Below, piece after piece: positions 26,330 to 36,700 of a stretch of DNA of 64,000 nt; the first letter of the stretch is position 1, and every line of letters begins with the position of its first letter. The DNA lies in the NCBI GenBank assembly GCA_016707525.1, contig JADJHP010000006.1:248001-312000 (forward strand), read 5' to 3'. The DNA is from Ignavibacteriota bacterium (GTDB lineage: Bacteria; Bacteroidota; Ignavibacteria; UBA10030; UBA6906). Both the position numbers and the translations under genes were made by a program. The notes under the pieces are model-generated. The model ran no database searches. It was given only the letters and a program-made list of their open reading frames with translations, and was not told the origin of the DNA.

Positions 26330-27505
26330 ATGAAGAAGACCAAGATCGAAGCCCTGCAGCCTCTGCTGCATTCACCGCTGCGGCCGGAAGGCCTCGATGC
26401 GGTCCATCATGTCGGCTTCTATCATCCCTCACGGAATGGCCGTCAGGAGCCGGTCTCGTTCGCCATGGACGAATTCCGCAAAGGGCGTGGACGGGCTGTG
26501 CAGCGCTGGCTGACGCTGGTACCGCATATGCTCAGCGGACTTCCCGAACATGATATCATCATCCGGTCTCTGTATTGCGACGAGACTGAAGTGTGCGATG
26601 CATCGCCCCTCGATCGGCTCTGCGATACCCTCGCCGAACGCTCCGGTGCGTCGTACAGCCCGACGCGATTGAAGAAAACTCGCACCACGCATGCCCTGCA
26701 GGGATTGGGCGGGCATGCTGCCCATCTCCGCGAGCTGGAGAATGTCTTTCAGTTCGACGGATCGGGCCTTGCCACGCACGCCCGCGTTCTCATCATCGAC
26801 GATGTGATGATGACCGGTGCGACCCTGGAAGCCATCGCCACCGCCATCCGCTCCTCACTCCCCGGTGCACACATCTCGGCTATCGTCCTTGGTTGCGCGG
26901 GCGGACAACAGAATGAACATCTGGACCCCGCGTTTTTTGATCTGAGTCTCGATGCCGAGCCCACGCCCGCCAAAGCATTCCTGGCCCCGAGGGGGAGATC
27001 GCGGCGCGTCCCACGCCAGGAGGCATGTGCGCCGTCGGCAGGATTCCCGGGCCCGCAGGCGGTGCCTGCGAACCGCTCCGGGGTCCGCACATTCCTCATG
27101 TATGGCGCTGCCGTCGTGGTGGTGGCCCTGCTCATGGCCACGTTGGATCCGCTGCACGCCGACAAGCAGGTTTCCATGCCAGCGTTGGCGGTCATGGATG
27201 AACCGATGTCACAGGCAGCACTCCGTCCCGCTGACCCTGTTGCGGCCAGTGCCCCCGCTCCCGCGGCGGCAGTTCGCCGCAATGCGGATCCTGCACGCGT
27301 TGTTGTGCCTCAGGTTGGATTGCGCGAAGGGCATTCGTTCGACGCGCGGATGATCGGGCGAGCAGTCGCGAAGGCAGGCGAAACCGTCGAGATCATGCGC
27401 CGGCATGTCGCCGAACACGGGCCTGACTGGTATCTCATCCGTACACGAACGGGGAAGACAGGGTGGGTGATGGCTTCGGTGATCACCCGAAACAGAATGC
27501 ATTGA
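26330..27505 (+). CDS. Phosphoribosyltransferase-like protein with transmembrane segment and SH3-type domain
   Basis: 391 residues from ATG 26330, following GAAGGGA. A TTG 42 bases upstream would only add a non-conserved stretch. Residues ~1-190 look like a ComF/amidophosphoribosyltransferase-type PRTase, with RLKKTRTTHALQGLGGHAAHLRELENVF and the PRPP loop ARVLIIDDVMMTGATLEAI (~152-166). A Pro/Arg-rich linker follows, then one membrane span FLMYGAAVVVVALLMATL (~255-272), an Ala/Pro-rich stretch and a bacterial SH3-like domain (~330-388) ending DWYLIRTRTGKTGWVMASVI. The predicted topology is a cytoplasmic PRTase and a periplasmic wall-binding-type SH3. I know of no standard protein with this order; its function is unknown. 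Confidence 0.75.
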   Translation: MKKTKIEALQPLLHSPLRPEGLDAVHHVGFYHPSRNGRQEPVSFAMDEFRKGRGRAVQRWLTLVPHMLSGLPEHDIIIRSLYCDETEVCDASPLDRLCDTLAERSGASYSPTRLKKTRTTHALQGLGGHAAHLRELENVFQFDGSGLATHARVLIIDDVMMTGATLEAIATAIRSSLPGAHISAIVLGCAGGQQNEHLDPAFFDLSLDAEPTPAKAFLAPRGRSRRVPRQEACAPSAGFPGPQAVPANRSGVRTFLMYGAAVVVVALLMATLDPLHADKQVSMPALAVMDEPMSQAALRPADPVAASAPAPAAAVRRNADPARVVVPQVGLREGHSFDARMIGRAVAKAGETVEIMRRHVAEHGPDWYLIRTRTGKTGWVMASVITRNRMH

Positions 27506-27667
27506 CGGCCATACCGGAAAGGATCTATGGATCGTTCACGCGAAGTGCTGAAGATAGCAACATTCCGGCCCCTGGTTCTCACGAGGAAGAACGAAGGTCC
27601 GGGAACACTTCCGGCCGCAGGATCCGCCACCGGTTCACACCACGGGCTCCAACCCGCCAGTACGCTG

Positions 27668-28082
27668 TTACAGCGGACTGGCTCCGCTATTCCATGGACC
27701 GATCCTGGTGCCGAACGAGCAGGCTTCAGTGAATGGACAGGGTGCGCCGGGGGCGGGGGGGGGGCGGCTCACCGAGGCGGAAAGCGGCATGATAGCCACG
27801 TCCCGCTCATGCGCACGGAGTCCATCCCGCAGTCGATCGATCACCGGGGAAATTTCTTCCGTCTCCCGGACCATGGCGCGGGAGACAAGAGCGATCCCGG
27901 ATCCGCCCTTCGCGTTCTCACCGATCCAAACATCACTCCAAGCCTTGCTGGTCGGATCAGGCAGGATCGCCGGATCCAGATCCTCGCCCAGGCTGAGTTC
28001 GGCCGTGGGCCAGAACCGGTTCCCCAACAAGAACTCCCGAAATGCGTCCCGAGGAAAGACCCTCCGATGGCCTGAAACGAGA
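27668..28082 (-). CDS. Uncertain hypothetical open frame, possible gene remnant
   Basis: A minus-strand frame directly downstream of the GH97 stop reads protein-like in its middle (GEDLDPAILPDPTSKAW, then ISPVIDRLRDGLRAHERDV). No ATG start is present: the frame opens after a TAG near 28097 and the first plausible starts are TTG codons at ~28030. A poly-C run on this strand then gives a Pro-rich, unconvincing C-terminus. I do not recognise a family. It could be a degraded gene once co-transcribed with GH97, or chance coding in GC-rich DNA. Confidence 0.2.
27755..27764 (+). repeat. G10 homopolymer tract
   Basis: Ten consecutive G on the plus strand (C10 on the minus) inside the possible gene remnant downstream of GH97. 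Tracts of this length are prone to slippage and to assembly errors. Confidence 0.85.
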
Positions 28083-28096
28083 GCATCGGGATGGCG

Positions 28097-30073
28097 CTAT
28101 GGCCGGGCCTGTCCTCCGGTGTCCGTCAATGGCGCAACCGTGCGGATCTCCGCTTCAGTGGCCGGACGGATCTCGATGGCCATGCCTCCCGAGGCGCGCA
28201 GTGGGGCCGTCACCCGGCTCGCCGCGGTCACGAGCGCCCGCTCAATCTTCACATGCGTACGCGTTGGCACGGCGTCGCCTCCATCGGTGTACATGGTTGC
28301 ATGGTAGGTGACGCCCGGCTGCAGGAATGACAACGGGATCCCGAGCGTCCGGGCATCGTTGTTGGTGATCGCCCCCACGAACCACGTGCTGTCCTTGCGC
28401 CGCGCGAGTGCGGCATACCGGCCTGTCTCCCCGAGGAGTACCTTCGTTGTATCCCAGACCGTCGGCAAACGATCGAAGAATGCCACCTCGGGTTCGCCCT
28501 GAATGTCGGAGGGCTTGTCGTACCAGAACACGAACTGCAGCGGGCTATAATAGATCACGGAGAGAGCGAGCTGGTGTGCAGAGGTCGTCTTGATCCCCGC
28601 GACCTTCTTGATCCCGGCCTGATGATAGTAGCAGATGGTGTAGTCCGCCGCTCCGGCCAGAAAACGGGTGAAGGGCAGCGTCGCGTTCAACGTGGCATCG
28701 GGCATGCACTCGTTCCCGTAGACGCCTTCCTGGGTCAACAGGTTCGGGTATGTTCTGCTGTAGCCGGTGGGCCGGTATTCATCGTGGATGTCCACCATGA
28801 GATGGTGCCGCGCAGCCTTGCGTACGGCCTCATGGACCCAGTGCGTCCACCGGTCGGAGCCCACATGCACGAACCCGAACTTCAGCCCTGCGATCCCCCA
28901 GCGCTCGTAGATGGGCAGGATCTCGTCGATCTGCTTCTCCAACGCCCGGTGGTTCACATACAGGAAGACCCCGACCTCCTTCGACCGGGCATAGGCGATG
29001 ATGCGCTGGAGGTCAAGGTCCTTTGCCGGGTTCCGGCGGGGGTCGACGTCCACGCGTGAGGCGTCGGAACTGACGGCATATTCATATCCATACCATCCCG
29101 CATCGAATTCGATATACTCGATGCCATGGGCGGCACAGAAATCGACACAGGCCTCAGCCCCCGATGTGGAGAGGGTGACCTCGCGCATGATCTTCCCGGG
29201 CCTGATCCAGCGCGTATCGCTGATCTGGCACGGCTCATTCAGGTTCAGGAAGATGTCATTCCGTTCGAGCAGTTCTCCCGGGGAATCTGCGGCCATGATC
29301 AGCCGCCAGGGTGTGGCGTACGGAGATGTTGCCGTGACCGGCCCGAACAGACGGATCCCGATGGTGTTCGGCTCGTCCGCTGCATGGACGAATTTCATGC
29401 GCGCGTGCTCGACGAGTCCGGCCTCCCCGATGGCAGCGTATGTGCCGCCGGGAAGTTCCAGTGTGAGCGGCCGCTCGCTTTCATATTCCGGTGTCCGGGG
29501 ATTCCAGCGCGGGAGCGGAAGGGCACCATACGACCAGTCCTTCACCGGAACCCGGTGATAGAGTTCCTGCGCAAACGGGGTCACCCATGCCATCGTCCCT
29601 TCAGGCACGGCGAAGGACGTGAGTTCGCCTGTGATATTCAGCACGGAGGTTGACAGGTTCTCGGGGAATACGTAACGGAATGCGGCCCCTTCGTTGTACA
29701 TGCGGACATCGAGTGCCATCACCGCGTTCGTATCCTTGTTCCGTATGAAGGTGAACGTCGCTGCGCTGTAGTGGTCACGCACGACGCTCCGTTCGCCATA
29801 CACGGGGTGCCATGTCGTGTCCGTTCTCCACTCCCGGGAAGCGTTGAGCGTGAAACCCGATGTCCAGTCCGGCATATCGTGCGTGCATACACCCAGCCGC
29901 GAGCGCTGGATGATCTCCTTCCCATCCCGGGTGAGTGCGTAGAAGAGCTGTCCGTCCGTGCCGGCGGTGAGAATGAACTGCAGGCGGCTGTCAGGTGATG
30001 CAACCGTGTGCATTTCCGGCGAGGCGAACGTCATTGATGTGAGGATGAGGAGGCCTGCAAGCAGGGTCTTCAT
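28097..30073 (-). CDS. Glycoside hydrolase family 97 (alpha-glucosidase/alpha-galactosidase type)
   Basis: 658 residues from ATG 30073, with signal peptide MKTLLAGLLILTSMTFA. An upstream in-frame ATG at 30244 adds a non-signal sequence and is rejected. It has the GH97 N-terminal beta-domain, then the barrel: EYIEFDAGWYGYEY, YVNHRALEKQIDEILPIYERWGIAGLKFGFVHVGSDRW, MVDIHDEYRPTGYSRTYPNLLTQEGVYGNE, and a C-terminal beta-domain with WFVGAITNNDARTLGIPLSFL. The retaining GH97 nucleophile normally sits in a K-x-D-F context. Here it is KFGF, so activity or mechanism may differ. It is predicted periplasmic and Ca2+-dependent. Confidence 0.8.
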   Translation of the reverse strand: MKTLLAGLLILTSMTFASPEMHTVASPDSRLQFILTAGTDGQLFYALTRDGKEIIQRSRLGVCTHDMPDWTSGFTLNASREWRTDTTWHPVYGERSVVRDHYSAATFTFIRNKDTNAVMALDVRMYNEGAAFRYVFPENLSTSVLNITGELTSFAVPEGTMAWVTPFAQELYHRVPVKDWSYGALPLPRWNPRTPEYESERPLTLELPGGTYAAIGEAGLVEHARMKFVHAADEPNTIGIRLFGPVTATSPYATPWRLIMAADSPGELLERNDIFLNLNEPCQISDTRWIRPGKIMREVTLSTSGAEACVDFCAAHGIEYIEFDAGWYGYEYAVSSDASRVDVDPRRNPAKDLDLQRIIAYARSKEVGVFLYVNHRALEKQIDEILPIYERWGIAGLKFGFVHVGSDRWTHWVHEAVRKAARHHLMVDIHDEYRPTGYSRTYPNLLTQEGVYGNECMPDATLNATLPFTRFLAGAADYTICYYHQAGIKKVAGIKTTSAHQLALSVIYYSPLQFVFWYDKPSDIQGEPEVAFFDRLPTVWDTTKVLLGETGRYAALARRKDSTWFVGAITNNDARTLGIPLSFLQPGVTYHATMYTDGGDAVPTRTHVKIERALVTAASRVTAPLRASGGMAIEIRPATEAEIRTVAPLTDTGGQARP

Positions 30074-30253
30074 GGCGATGCCTGACACGTGGGAGGAATG
30101 AGCCCCGGCGGGGGGCGGATTGGCGCAATATACGGAGGAAATCCAGGAGTTGCCCGGCCCATCGCTCCTGCATGTCCGCGATCCATGTGCAATTGTATCA
30201 TCCGGTGAGATGCAACCGGAGGGCAGGTTCCGTATCTTCTCCATGCTGTTTCC

Positions 30254-30282
30254 TTGTAACTCAGCGGGCTGTTCGCTACTTT
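30254..30282 (+). promoter_or_regulatory. Promoter for the recC-recB-recD operon
   Basis: TTGTAA (30254-30259), a 17-base spacer and TACTTT (30277-30282), about 33 bases before the recC ATG. Confidence 0.5.
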
Positions 30283-30315
30283 CGAATACACAGAACAGGA
30301 TGCATACCGGCGGTG

Positions 30316-33300
30316 ATGAAGAATCCCGGACTCCATATCGTACAATCGAACAGGCTGGAGAACCTCGCGGAACGGTTCGCAGGCATGCTCGTGGACGAGC
30401 CGTTGCCCGACCCGCTCCGCCCGGAGCGCGTGGTTGTGCATGACCGGACCGTCGGTGAATGGCTCGACCTGATGCTCGCCCGGACGCGCGGGGTCTCCGC
30501 CAACGTCATGTACCGGAGCCCGGGACAGTTCATCTGGGACCTGTACCGTTCGGCCGGCCTCACGACCTCGCGCCGATCCGTCTATGATGTGGAAGTCCTT
30601 CAGTGGCACATCCTCCGTTTGCTGGAGGATGAGTCGTTCAGGGCCGGCTTTGCGCCCTTGCGGAGCTACCTTGACGGGGGGGGTACCGAGCGGCGGTTCG
30701 ACCTGGCCGGCCGGCTCGCGGAACTCTACAATCGGTATCTCGTTTATCGCATGGACTGGCTCCATTCGTGGGAGCGGGGCGAGAAGCGTAACCTGGGCCC
30801 CGACGAGCCATGGCAGGCAAGCCTCTGGCGCCGGTTGACGCAGGAATTGCACGAACCTCACCGCGCATCTCTGTTCACGATATTCCTCGAGGGGATCGGA
30901 TCCGGCACCGTGCGGGGCCTGCCCGACAGGCTGAGCGTGTTCGGGATCAGCTCGCTCTCGCCCGCGTATGTGAAGATCCTCCAGGCCCTCGGGCAGTGCA
31001 TGCCGGTGTATGTCTATCTGCTCAACCCTTCGCGCGAGAAGTGGGACGACATCGCCGACGAACGGTATCGTTCCCAGGTGGACCTGCAGTACTCCGCGGA
31101 GCTGATGCACATCGACGTGCCGCATGCGCTTCTGGGTTCACTGGGGAAACAAGGGCGCGACTTCATCCGGTTCGCGGTGGATGCCGAAGGCGAAGGGAGC
31201 GGCGTGGATGGCTGCTTCGAGGACCCCGGAACCGGCACACTCCTTCATGCGCTGCAGTCCGGCATCCTCCGGCTTTCGGAGGAGCATATCACATGCAGTG
31301 CCCCCGATACGTCGTTCACGATCCACTCGTGCCATTCGCGCATGCGTGAGGTCGAGGTCCTGCGCGACCAATTGCTGGCGATGCTGGACCAGGACCATAC
31401 GCTTCGCGCGTCGGATATCCTGGTGCTTGCCCCGGACATCGATCTCTATGCTCCCTATTGCGAGGCGGTCTTCGGACGCAAAGGGGATGGGGATGCCGTG
31501 CGGCCTGCCGCCACCCTGCCGGTGGATATCGCGGAACGGAAGACCGGACAGATCGATGTCATCGTCGATCTCTGGTCGCGCCTGCTCGCGCTGCCTCTTT
31601 CCCGTTTCGATGCCGATCTCATTCTTGATCTCCTCCGCCTGGATCCCGTGAGCGATGCGTTCGGGATCAGTGGGGGCGATGCCGGTACGATCAGCGGGTG
31701 GGTCGAGGGTGCGGGCATCCGCTGGGGGTTGGACGGCGAGCAGAAGAAGCAGTGGGGCCTGCCTCCCTCGGACCAGTTCACCTGGGAGTGGGGCCTGCAG
31801 CGGATGGTGCTCGGCGTGGCGTTCCCACGGGACCTGACCGGCACGGGGTCTCCGTTGTATGGCGGACTGCTGCCGTACGATCAGATCGAAGGCCAGCAGG
31901 TAGAACTTCTGGATAGATTCCTTGCGTACCTCGAAGCGCTCCGCGCGTGGGTCGGGGACCTCCACACTGCGCGCCCGATGGCCGCCTGGGAACCGGTGCT
32001 GGGCGCATGGCTCGACCGCTTTACCGGCGATGCACGTGAGTACATGGAAAGCAGGGAGATGGTCCGCGAGCTCCTCGATCATGTTGTCTCCGCCGCCGGT
32101 GATGCCGGCTATACGGGCACGGTCGATCAGGGAACGTTGCGACTCCTCTTCGCGGGGATCGATGCCGGCTCCCAACCGGGCGCCCGCTTCCTCGGTGGCG
32201 GCATTACCTTCGCTTCCATGAAACCCATGCGCCCCCTGCCGTACCGCGTCATCGCGCTGCTGGGGATGGGCGACGGAGAATTTCCGAGAACCGTCAAGCC
32301 CCCGAGTTTCGATCTGATGCAGACATGGTACCGCTATGGCGACAGGTCGGGCAGGCTGGACGACCGGTATCTCTTCCTGGAGCTCCTGCTGTCGGCGCGC
32401 GACCGGTTCCTTGCGACGTATGTGGGGGAGGATATCCGTTCGGGCAAGCCGAAGGCCATGTCCCCGGTGCTCTCGGAGGTCATGGAGTTCATCGGCAGGA
32501 TCGCGTTCGACCGACCTGATGAAGCGGGGCATGACCGTGTCGCCGAAGCCCTGCGCTCGGTCGCCGTGGTGCATCCCCTCCAGGCGTTCTCCCGGCGGTA
32601 CTTCGACGGGTCCGATCCGCGGTTGTTCAGTTACGCATCCGACGCCTCCATGATCGCGGGCGAAGCGGGCAACGGCAGGGAGACAGGCCACAACATCTTT
32701 CCGGTCCCGCTCGAGAAGCCCGGCGAGGAGTTCTATCGCGTGCGCCTTGACGATCTCTGCAGGTTCTTCGCCAATCCCGCATCGTTCCTCATCCGGAAAC
32801 GGCTTGGTGCCTACTACCGGGATGCGGAGGATGGGATCGAGGCCGTTGAGCCGTTGACGATCGGGAACATTGAAACGCGCGCAGTGTTCAGGGCGCTGTA
32901 CGAACAGATGCCGAAGCGCGCATTGGATGAAGACGCGATCTTTGCGCTGCTGCAGGCCGGAGGAGAACTGCCCGTTGGCGTCGCTGCGGAGTACGGGTTC
33001 AGGAATGTCATGGAGACCGTCCGGCCGTTCGTTGAAGCATACCGGGCGCTTCTCGATACACCGCGAATGCCCGGGATCGCCACGGTACGGACATTCGGCC
33101 CATGGACCCTCGAGATCGATCATGCGTGGGTGACGCACGATGGCATGTTCGCCGTCAAACCGGGGAATGTCCACGAGAAGGATTTCGTCTCGTTCTGGAT
33201 CCGCTTCCTCGCGGTCTCCCTGGTCCATCCCTCCATTGCTCCCTCAGCAGTGAAGGGGACGTATCTCGGGATCAATGCACGATGCGACTTCCGGCCGCAG

Positions 33301-33702
33301 AAGGATGCGGCGACGTTGCTCGGTCGGCTGCTCGATGCCTACGGTGAAGGATTGAAACGCCCGCTTCCTTTCTTTCCGAAAAAGGCATGGGAGTTCATCT
33401 CTGCGACACAGGCGGACGAAGAGAAACCGGCGGCGCCAGCGAACAAGGATGCAAAGCGAAGCACAAAGAAGAGTGCAAAGAAGGACCCTGACGAGAAGCT
33501 GGAAGAGATGCGCTCCCAATGGGACGACCCCGATTCCTTCGCCCGCTTCGATGAGTCGGACGATCCGTACATCTCCCGGTCGTTCCTGTCGGGAGCGGAT
33601 GCCATCACAGAGGAGTTCCGTGATCTTGCCGAACTGATCATGGGGCGGATCGCCGCGGGGATGGAGAGGGTCGATCTCGTGAAGAAGAAAAGGGGGAAGT
33701 GA
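30316..33702 (+). CDS. recC: Exodeoxyribonuclease V gamma subunit (RecC)
   Basis: 1128 residues from ATG 30316 (a GTG lies one codon before). The N-terminus GLHIVQSNRLENLAERFAGMLVDEPLPDPL is the RecC signature. Further family marks are GQFIWDLYR, LSVFGISSLSPAYVKILQALGQCMPVYVYLLNPSREKW, and the segment TFASMKPMRPLPYRVIALLGMGDGEFPR. RecC is a helicase/nuclease-like scaffold that holds RecB and RecD and reads Chi. A Lys/Ala-rich linker (~1035-1055, with KDAKRSTKKSAKKD) near the C-terminus is unusual. RecB starts 6 bases downstream. Length and order are typical. Confidence 0.9.
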   Translation: MKNPGLHIVQSNRLENLAERFAGMLVDEPLPDPLRPERVVVHDRTVGEWLDLMLARTRGVSANVMYRSPGQFIWDLYRSAGLTTSRRSVYDVEVLQWHILRLLEDESFRAGFAPLRSYLDGGGTERRFDLAGRLAELYNRYLVYRMDWLHSWERGEKRNLGPDEPWQASLWRRLTQELHEPHRASLFTIFLEGIGSGTVRGLPDRLSVFGISSLSPAYVKILQALGQCMPVYVYLLNPSREKWDDIADERYRSQVDLQYSAELMHIDVPHALLGSLGKQGRDFIRFAVDAEGEGSGVDGCFEDPGTGTLLHALQSGILRLSEEHITCSAPDTSFTIHSCHSRMREVEVLRDQLLAMLDQDHTLRASDILVLAPDIDLYAPYCEAVFGRKGDGDAVRPAATLPVDIAERKTGQIDVIVDLWSRLLALPLSRFDADLILDLLRLDPVSDAFGISGGDAGTISGWVEGAGIRWGLDGEQKKQWGLPPSDQFTWEWGLQRMVLGVAFPRDLTGTGSPLYGGLLPYDQIEGQQVELLDRFLAYLEALRAWVGDLHTARPMAAWEPVLGAWLDRFTGDAREYMESREMVRELLDHVVSAAGDAGYTGTVDQGTLRLLFAGIDAGSQPGARFLGGGITFASMKPMRPLPYRVIALLGMGDGEFPRTVKPPSFDLMQTWYRYGDRSGRLDDRYLFLELLLSARDRFLATYVGEDIRSGKPKAMSPVLSEVMEFIGRIAFDRPDEAGHDRVAEALRSVAVVHPLQAFSRRYFDGSDPRLFSYASDASMIAGEAGNGRETGHNIFPVPLEKPGEEFYRVRLDDLCRFFANPASFLIRKRLGAYYRDAEDGIEAVEPLTIGNIETRAVFRALYEQMPKRALDEDAIFALLQAGGELPVGVAAEYGFRNVMETVRPFVEAYRALLDTPRMPGIATVRTFGPWTLEIDHAWVTHDGMFAVKPGNVHEKDFVSFWIRFLAVSLVHPSIAPSAVKGTYLGINARCDFRPQKDAATLLGRLLDAYGEGLKRPLPFFPKKAWEFISATQADEEKPAAPANKDAKRSTKKSAKKDPDEKLEEMRSQWDDPDSFARFDESDDPYISRSFLSGADAITEEFRDLAELIMGRIAAGMERVDLVKKKRGK

Positions 33703-33708
33703 CGGGCC

Positions 33709-36700
33709 ATGGCATTTGAACTCATCGAAGCGAGCGCGGGGACAGGCAAGACCTACTCGATCACGAGCAGGTACCTGTTCTTGCTGCTTGACGGTGGCCT
33801 TGCCGTGGACCAGATCCTTGTGGTCACGTTCACCGAAGCGGCGACGGCGGAGTTGCGCGACCGTATCCGCGTGCGCATCCGTGAGGTCCGCGACCTGCTC
33901 GACGCCGGGCGCCTTGCCTCGCTGGAGGATGCGACGCTCCGCAGGGCACTCGAAAAACTGATCCGTATTCCCGGCGCGCGTGAGAAGGCGGTGAAGCGCC
34001 TCACGAATGCGATCATCTCCTTCGATGAAGCCGCGATCTTCACGATCCATGGGTTCTGCACCCGCGTCCTCCGCGAGCAGGCGTTCGCGACGGGGATGGA
34101 TTTCTCCGCGGAAGTGCTCACGGACGACCTCCCGTTGCTTGAATCGGTGGTCGCCGACTTTGCGCGCTCGTACCTCGGCGCGCTTTCGACCGAGGAGTTC
34201 GGGTGGTGTGTGGAGCACGGGCCGATGTTCGGCGGGGCGAAGGAGAACGACTGGCGGGTCACCGGGCGCTTGCTCACCCCGAAGGACCTCAGTGTCCTTC
34301 ACGCCATCATCAGCGATCCTCTCCTGGAGATCGTGCCGGAAGAGAGCTCTCTTGAGCGTGCCCGGGCCATGAAGGATCCCGTGGCGGTGGCTCTCGCGGT
34401 AGCACATGCCCTCATCACCTATGCACGCACCGGACTTGCCGGGCGGAAGCGCGATCTGCGCGTCATGTCCTTTGGCGACATGCTCGTGAACGTGCGCAAC
34501 GCGCTGGCCGCGCCGGGCGGGGAGCGTCTGGCGGATGCGCTTCGTACGGCATACCCTGCGGCACTGATCGACGAATTCCAGGATACCGATCCCCTGCAGT
34601 TCGAGATCATCCAGCGTATTTATGAAAAGAGTGACTGCCCGGTGGTGTTCGTGGGTGACCCGAAACAGGCCATCTATTCGTTCCGGGGTGGCGATATCCA
34701 TACGTACTTCCATGCCACATCCTCCATCACGCGGGGAAACCGGACATCGCTCTCGGTGAACTACCGGTCGGCAAAACCCCTGGTGGCGGCCGTCTCCCAG
34801 GTATTCACGGCGACGGAAAAGGATACGCCGTTCTCCGACAATGGCATGACCACGTTCCCGGAGGTCGAGGCGCACCATGAAAAGGGGAAGGCGCCGCGCA
34901 CCATCCATGATGCGGAGCCCAGGGGGGCACTGCATTGGCTCCTGCTGCCGGAACAGCCCGAGAAGAAGGAAGGCGGGTGGATGTGGGGGAAAGGAGAGGC
35001 GCAGGTCGCCGCTGTGAGGGCTGTGGTCGGGGAGATCAGCGGACTGATAGCACGCAGCGGGGACGATCAGGCAGCGCTTCGTCCGAGCGATATCGCCGTC
35101 CTCGTCCGCTCCAATCTGCAGGCGAAGATCGTTCAGGGGGCATTGCAGGATGCCGGGGTCCCATGCATCGTCAAGACCCTCGACAGTGTCTACCGTTCCG
35201 TGGCCGCCGGTGAGCTTCTCACGCTCCTCCGTGCGGTCGCGAACCCCGGGCACGACGCGGATGTCACAGCCGCACTCCTCACACCGTCGCTCGGCTATAC
35301 CGGTGTCGAAGTCGCCGCCATGAAGCAGGATGCGGCTGCCTATGCGGCGATCGCCGGACGGCTGATCGCGTTGCGCACCATCTGGGAAGGTTCCCAGAAC
35401 GGGTTCATGCGGATGGCGACCGCATTGATCCATGGGCCCGGACTCGCACAGGGTGGCCGGTCTGTTGCCACGCGCCTTCTGATCTACGCCGATGCGGAAC
35501 GCCGCATCACCGATCTTCTCCATCTCGTGGAACTTCTGCACCAGGAAAGCATTCTGCACCCCGGACATGATCATATCGTCCATTGGCTGGAGCAGCAGAT
35601 CGCGGAAACGGAAGAGGAACATGAGGAGTCCAGCATCCGCCTCGAAAGCGACGCCGAACGGGTCCAGATCGTCACGGTGCATCTGAGCAAGGGCCTTGAA
35701 TATCCGGTCGTGTTCTGCCCCTTCACCTACGATGGGAAAGCGTTCAGAGAGTCCGAAGAGAAGGTGGTCTTCTTCCATCGCGCTATGCCCGGAACAGGGA
35801 AGAAGAAAACGGGGACGTCCGTTCTGACGGCGGATATCGGGTCACCGGAGAGGAGCCAGCATTTCGAACGACGGGTGGAGGAGGCCCGGTCGGAGAGTAT
35901 CCGGCACCTGTATGTGGCGATGACCCGTGCGCGGCAACGGTGCTATGTGGTGTGGGGACATGTGAACAATATGGAGGACGCGGCGCTCTCGTATCTGCTC
36001 TTCAAGGAAGCGGACCGCGAACGGAATGTGTTGAAGGCTGCCGGCCATCGCGGGGTTCTCGCCCCGGTGATGCGCCTGGTGAAGGGGTCGAAAGGGGCCA
36101 TGCGCAGTTCGATGATCTCCCTTTCGCCAGCAGCGGGCGGGGAACTCCCTGCACCGGCGGTGCCATCCGTGAAGCTCGTCCCCCGCGAGTTCAGGCGCCC
36201 TCCCGTGAGGCAGGCGTGGTCCTACGCGAGTTACACATCGCTCACGAGCGACTGGATGCGTTCGGGGAAGGACACGGATGCGACAGTGACCGCACCGTAT
36301 GCGAAACCGGAAGGGAATACGATCTTTGCCTTTCCCTCCGGGGCGCGGACGGGAAAGGCATGGCACGCGTTCTTCGAGCACCTGAATTTCCAATCCGATG
36401 ATGCAACGGTGCGGGATGCCGTCGACCACATGCTGGCACGGTACGGGTTCGATGCCGCTTTCGGCGATGCCATGGCAGGGATGGTGCGGACCGCACTGGA
36501 CACGCCGCTCGGCCCCGCAGGCATCCGTCTGGCTTCCGTTGAGGCGGCCGCATGCGTGCAGGAGTTGGATTTTGTGTTCGGCTGCAACCGGTTCCAGACC
36601 GCTGCGTTCCGCGCGCTCCTGGCGGACCCGGAAGCCGGGTTGCCCTCGGAGTTCGCGCGCGCGGCAGCATTGCTGCGTGACCGCGACATGCAGGGGTTCA

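Larger units (their letters stand above)
27506..28096. other. 591-base stretch without a confident gene; contains a G10 tract
   Basis: No gene is certain. The best candidate is the minus-strand frame described in the next entry. A run of ten G (27755-27764) inside GC-rich sequence interrupts it. The plus-strand open frames are low-complexity and lack family-like sequence. The region may be a decayed gene. Confidence 0.5.

Noticed and set aside
27527..28075. 182-codon plus-strand open frame after the PRTase-SH3 gene
   Set aside because: Low-complexity Gly/Arg/Pro sequence with a poly-Gly run made by the G10 tract; no family resemblance.
31138..33228. 696-codon minus-strand open frame in recC
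   Set aside because: Antisense shadow with the same arginine-rich, low-information composition.
33244..35778. 844-codon minus-strand open frame across recC/recB
   Set aside because: Antisense to two genes with complete RecC and RecB motifs; no ribosome site or domain is seen.
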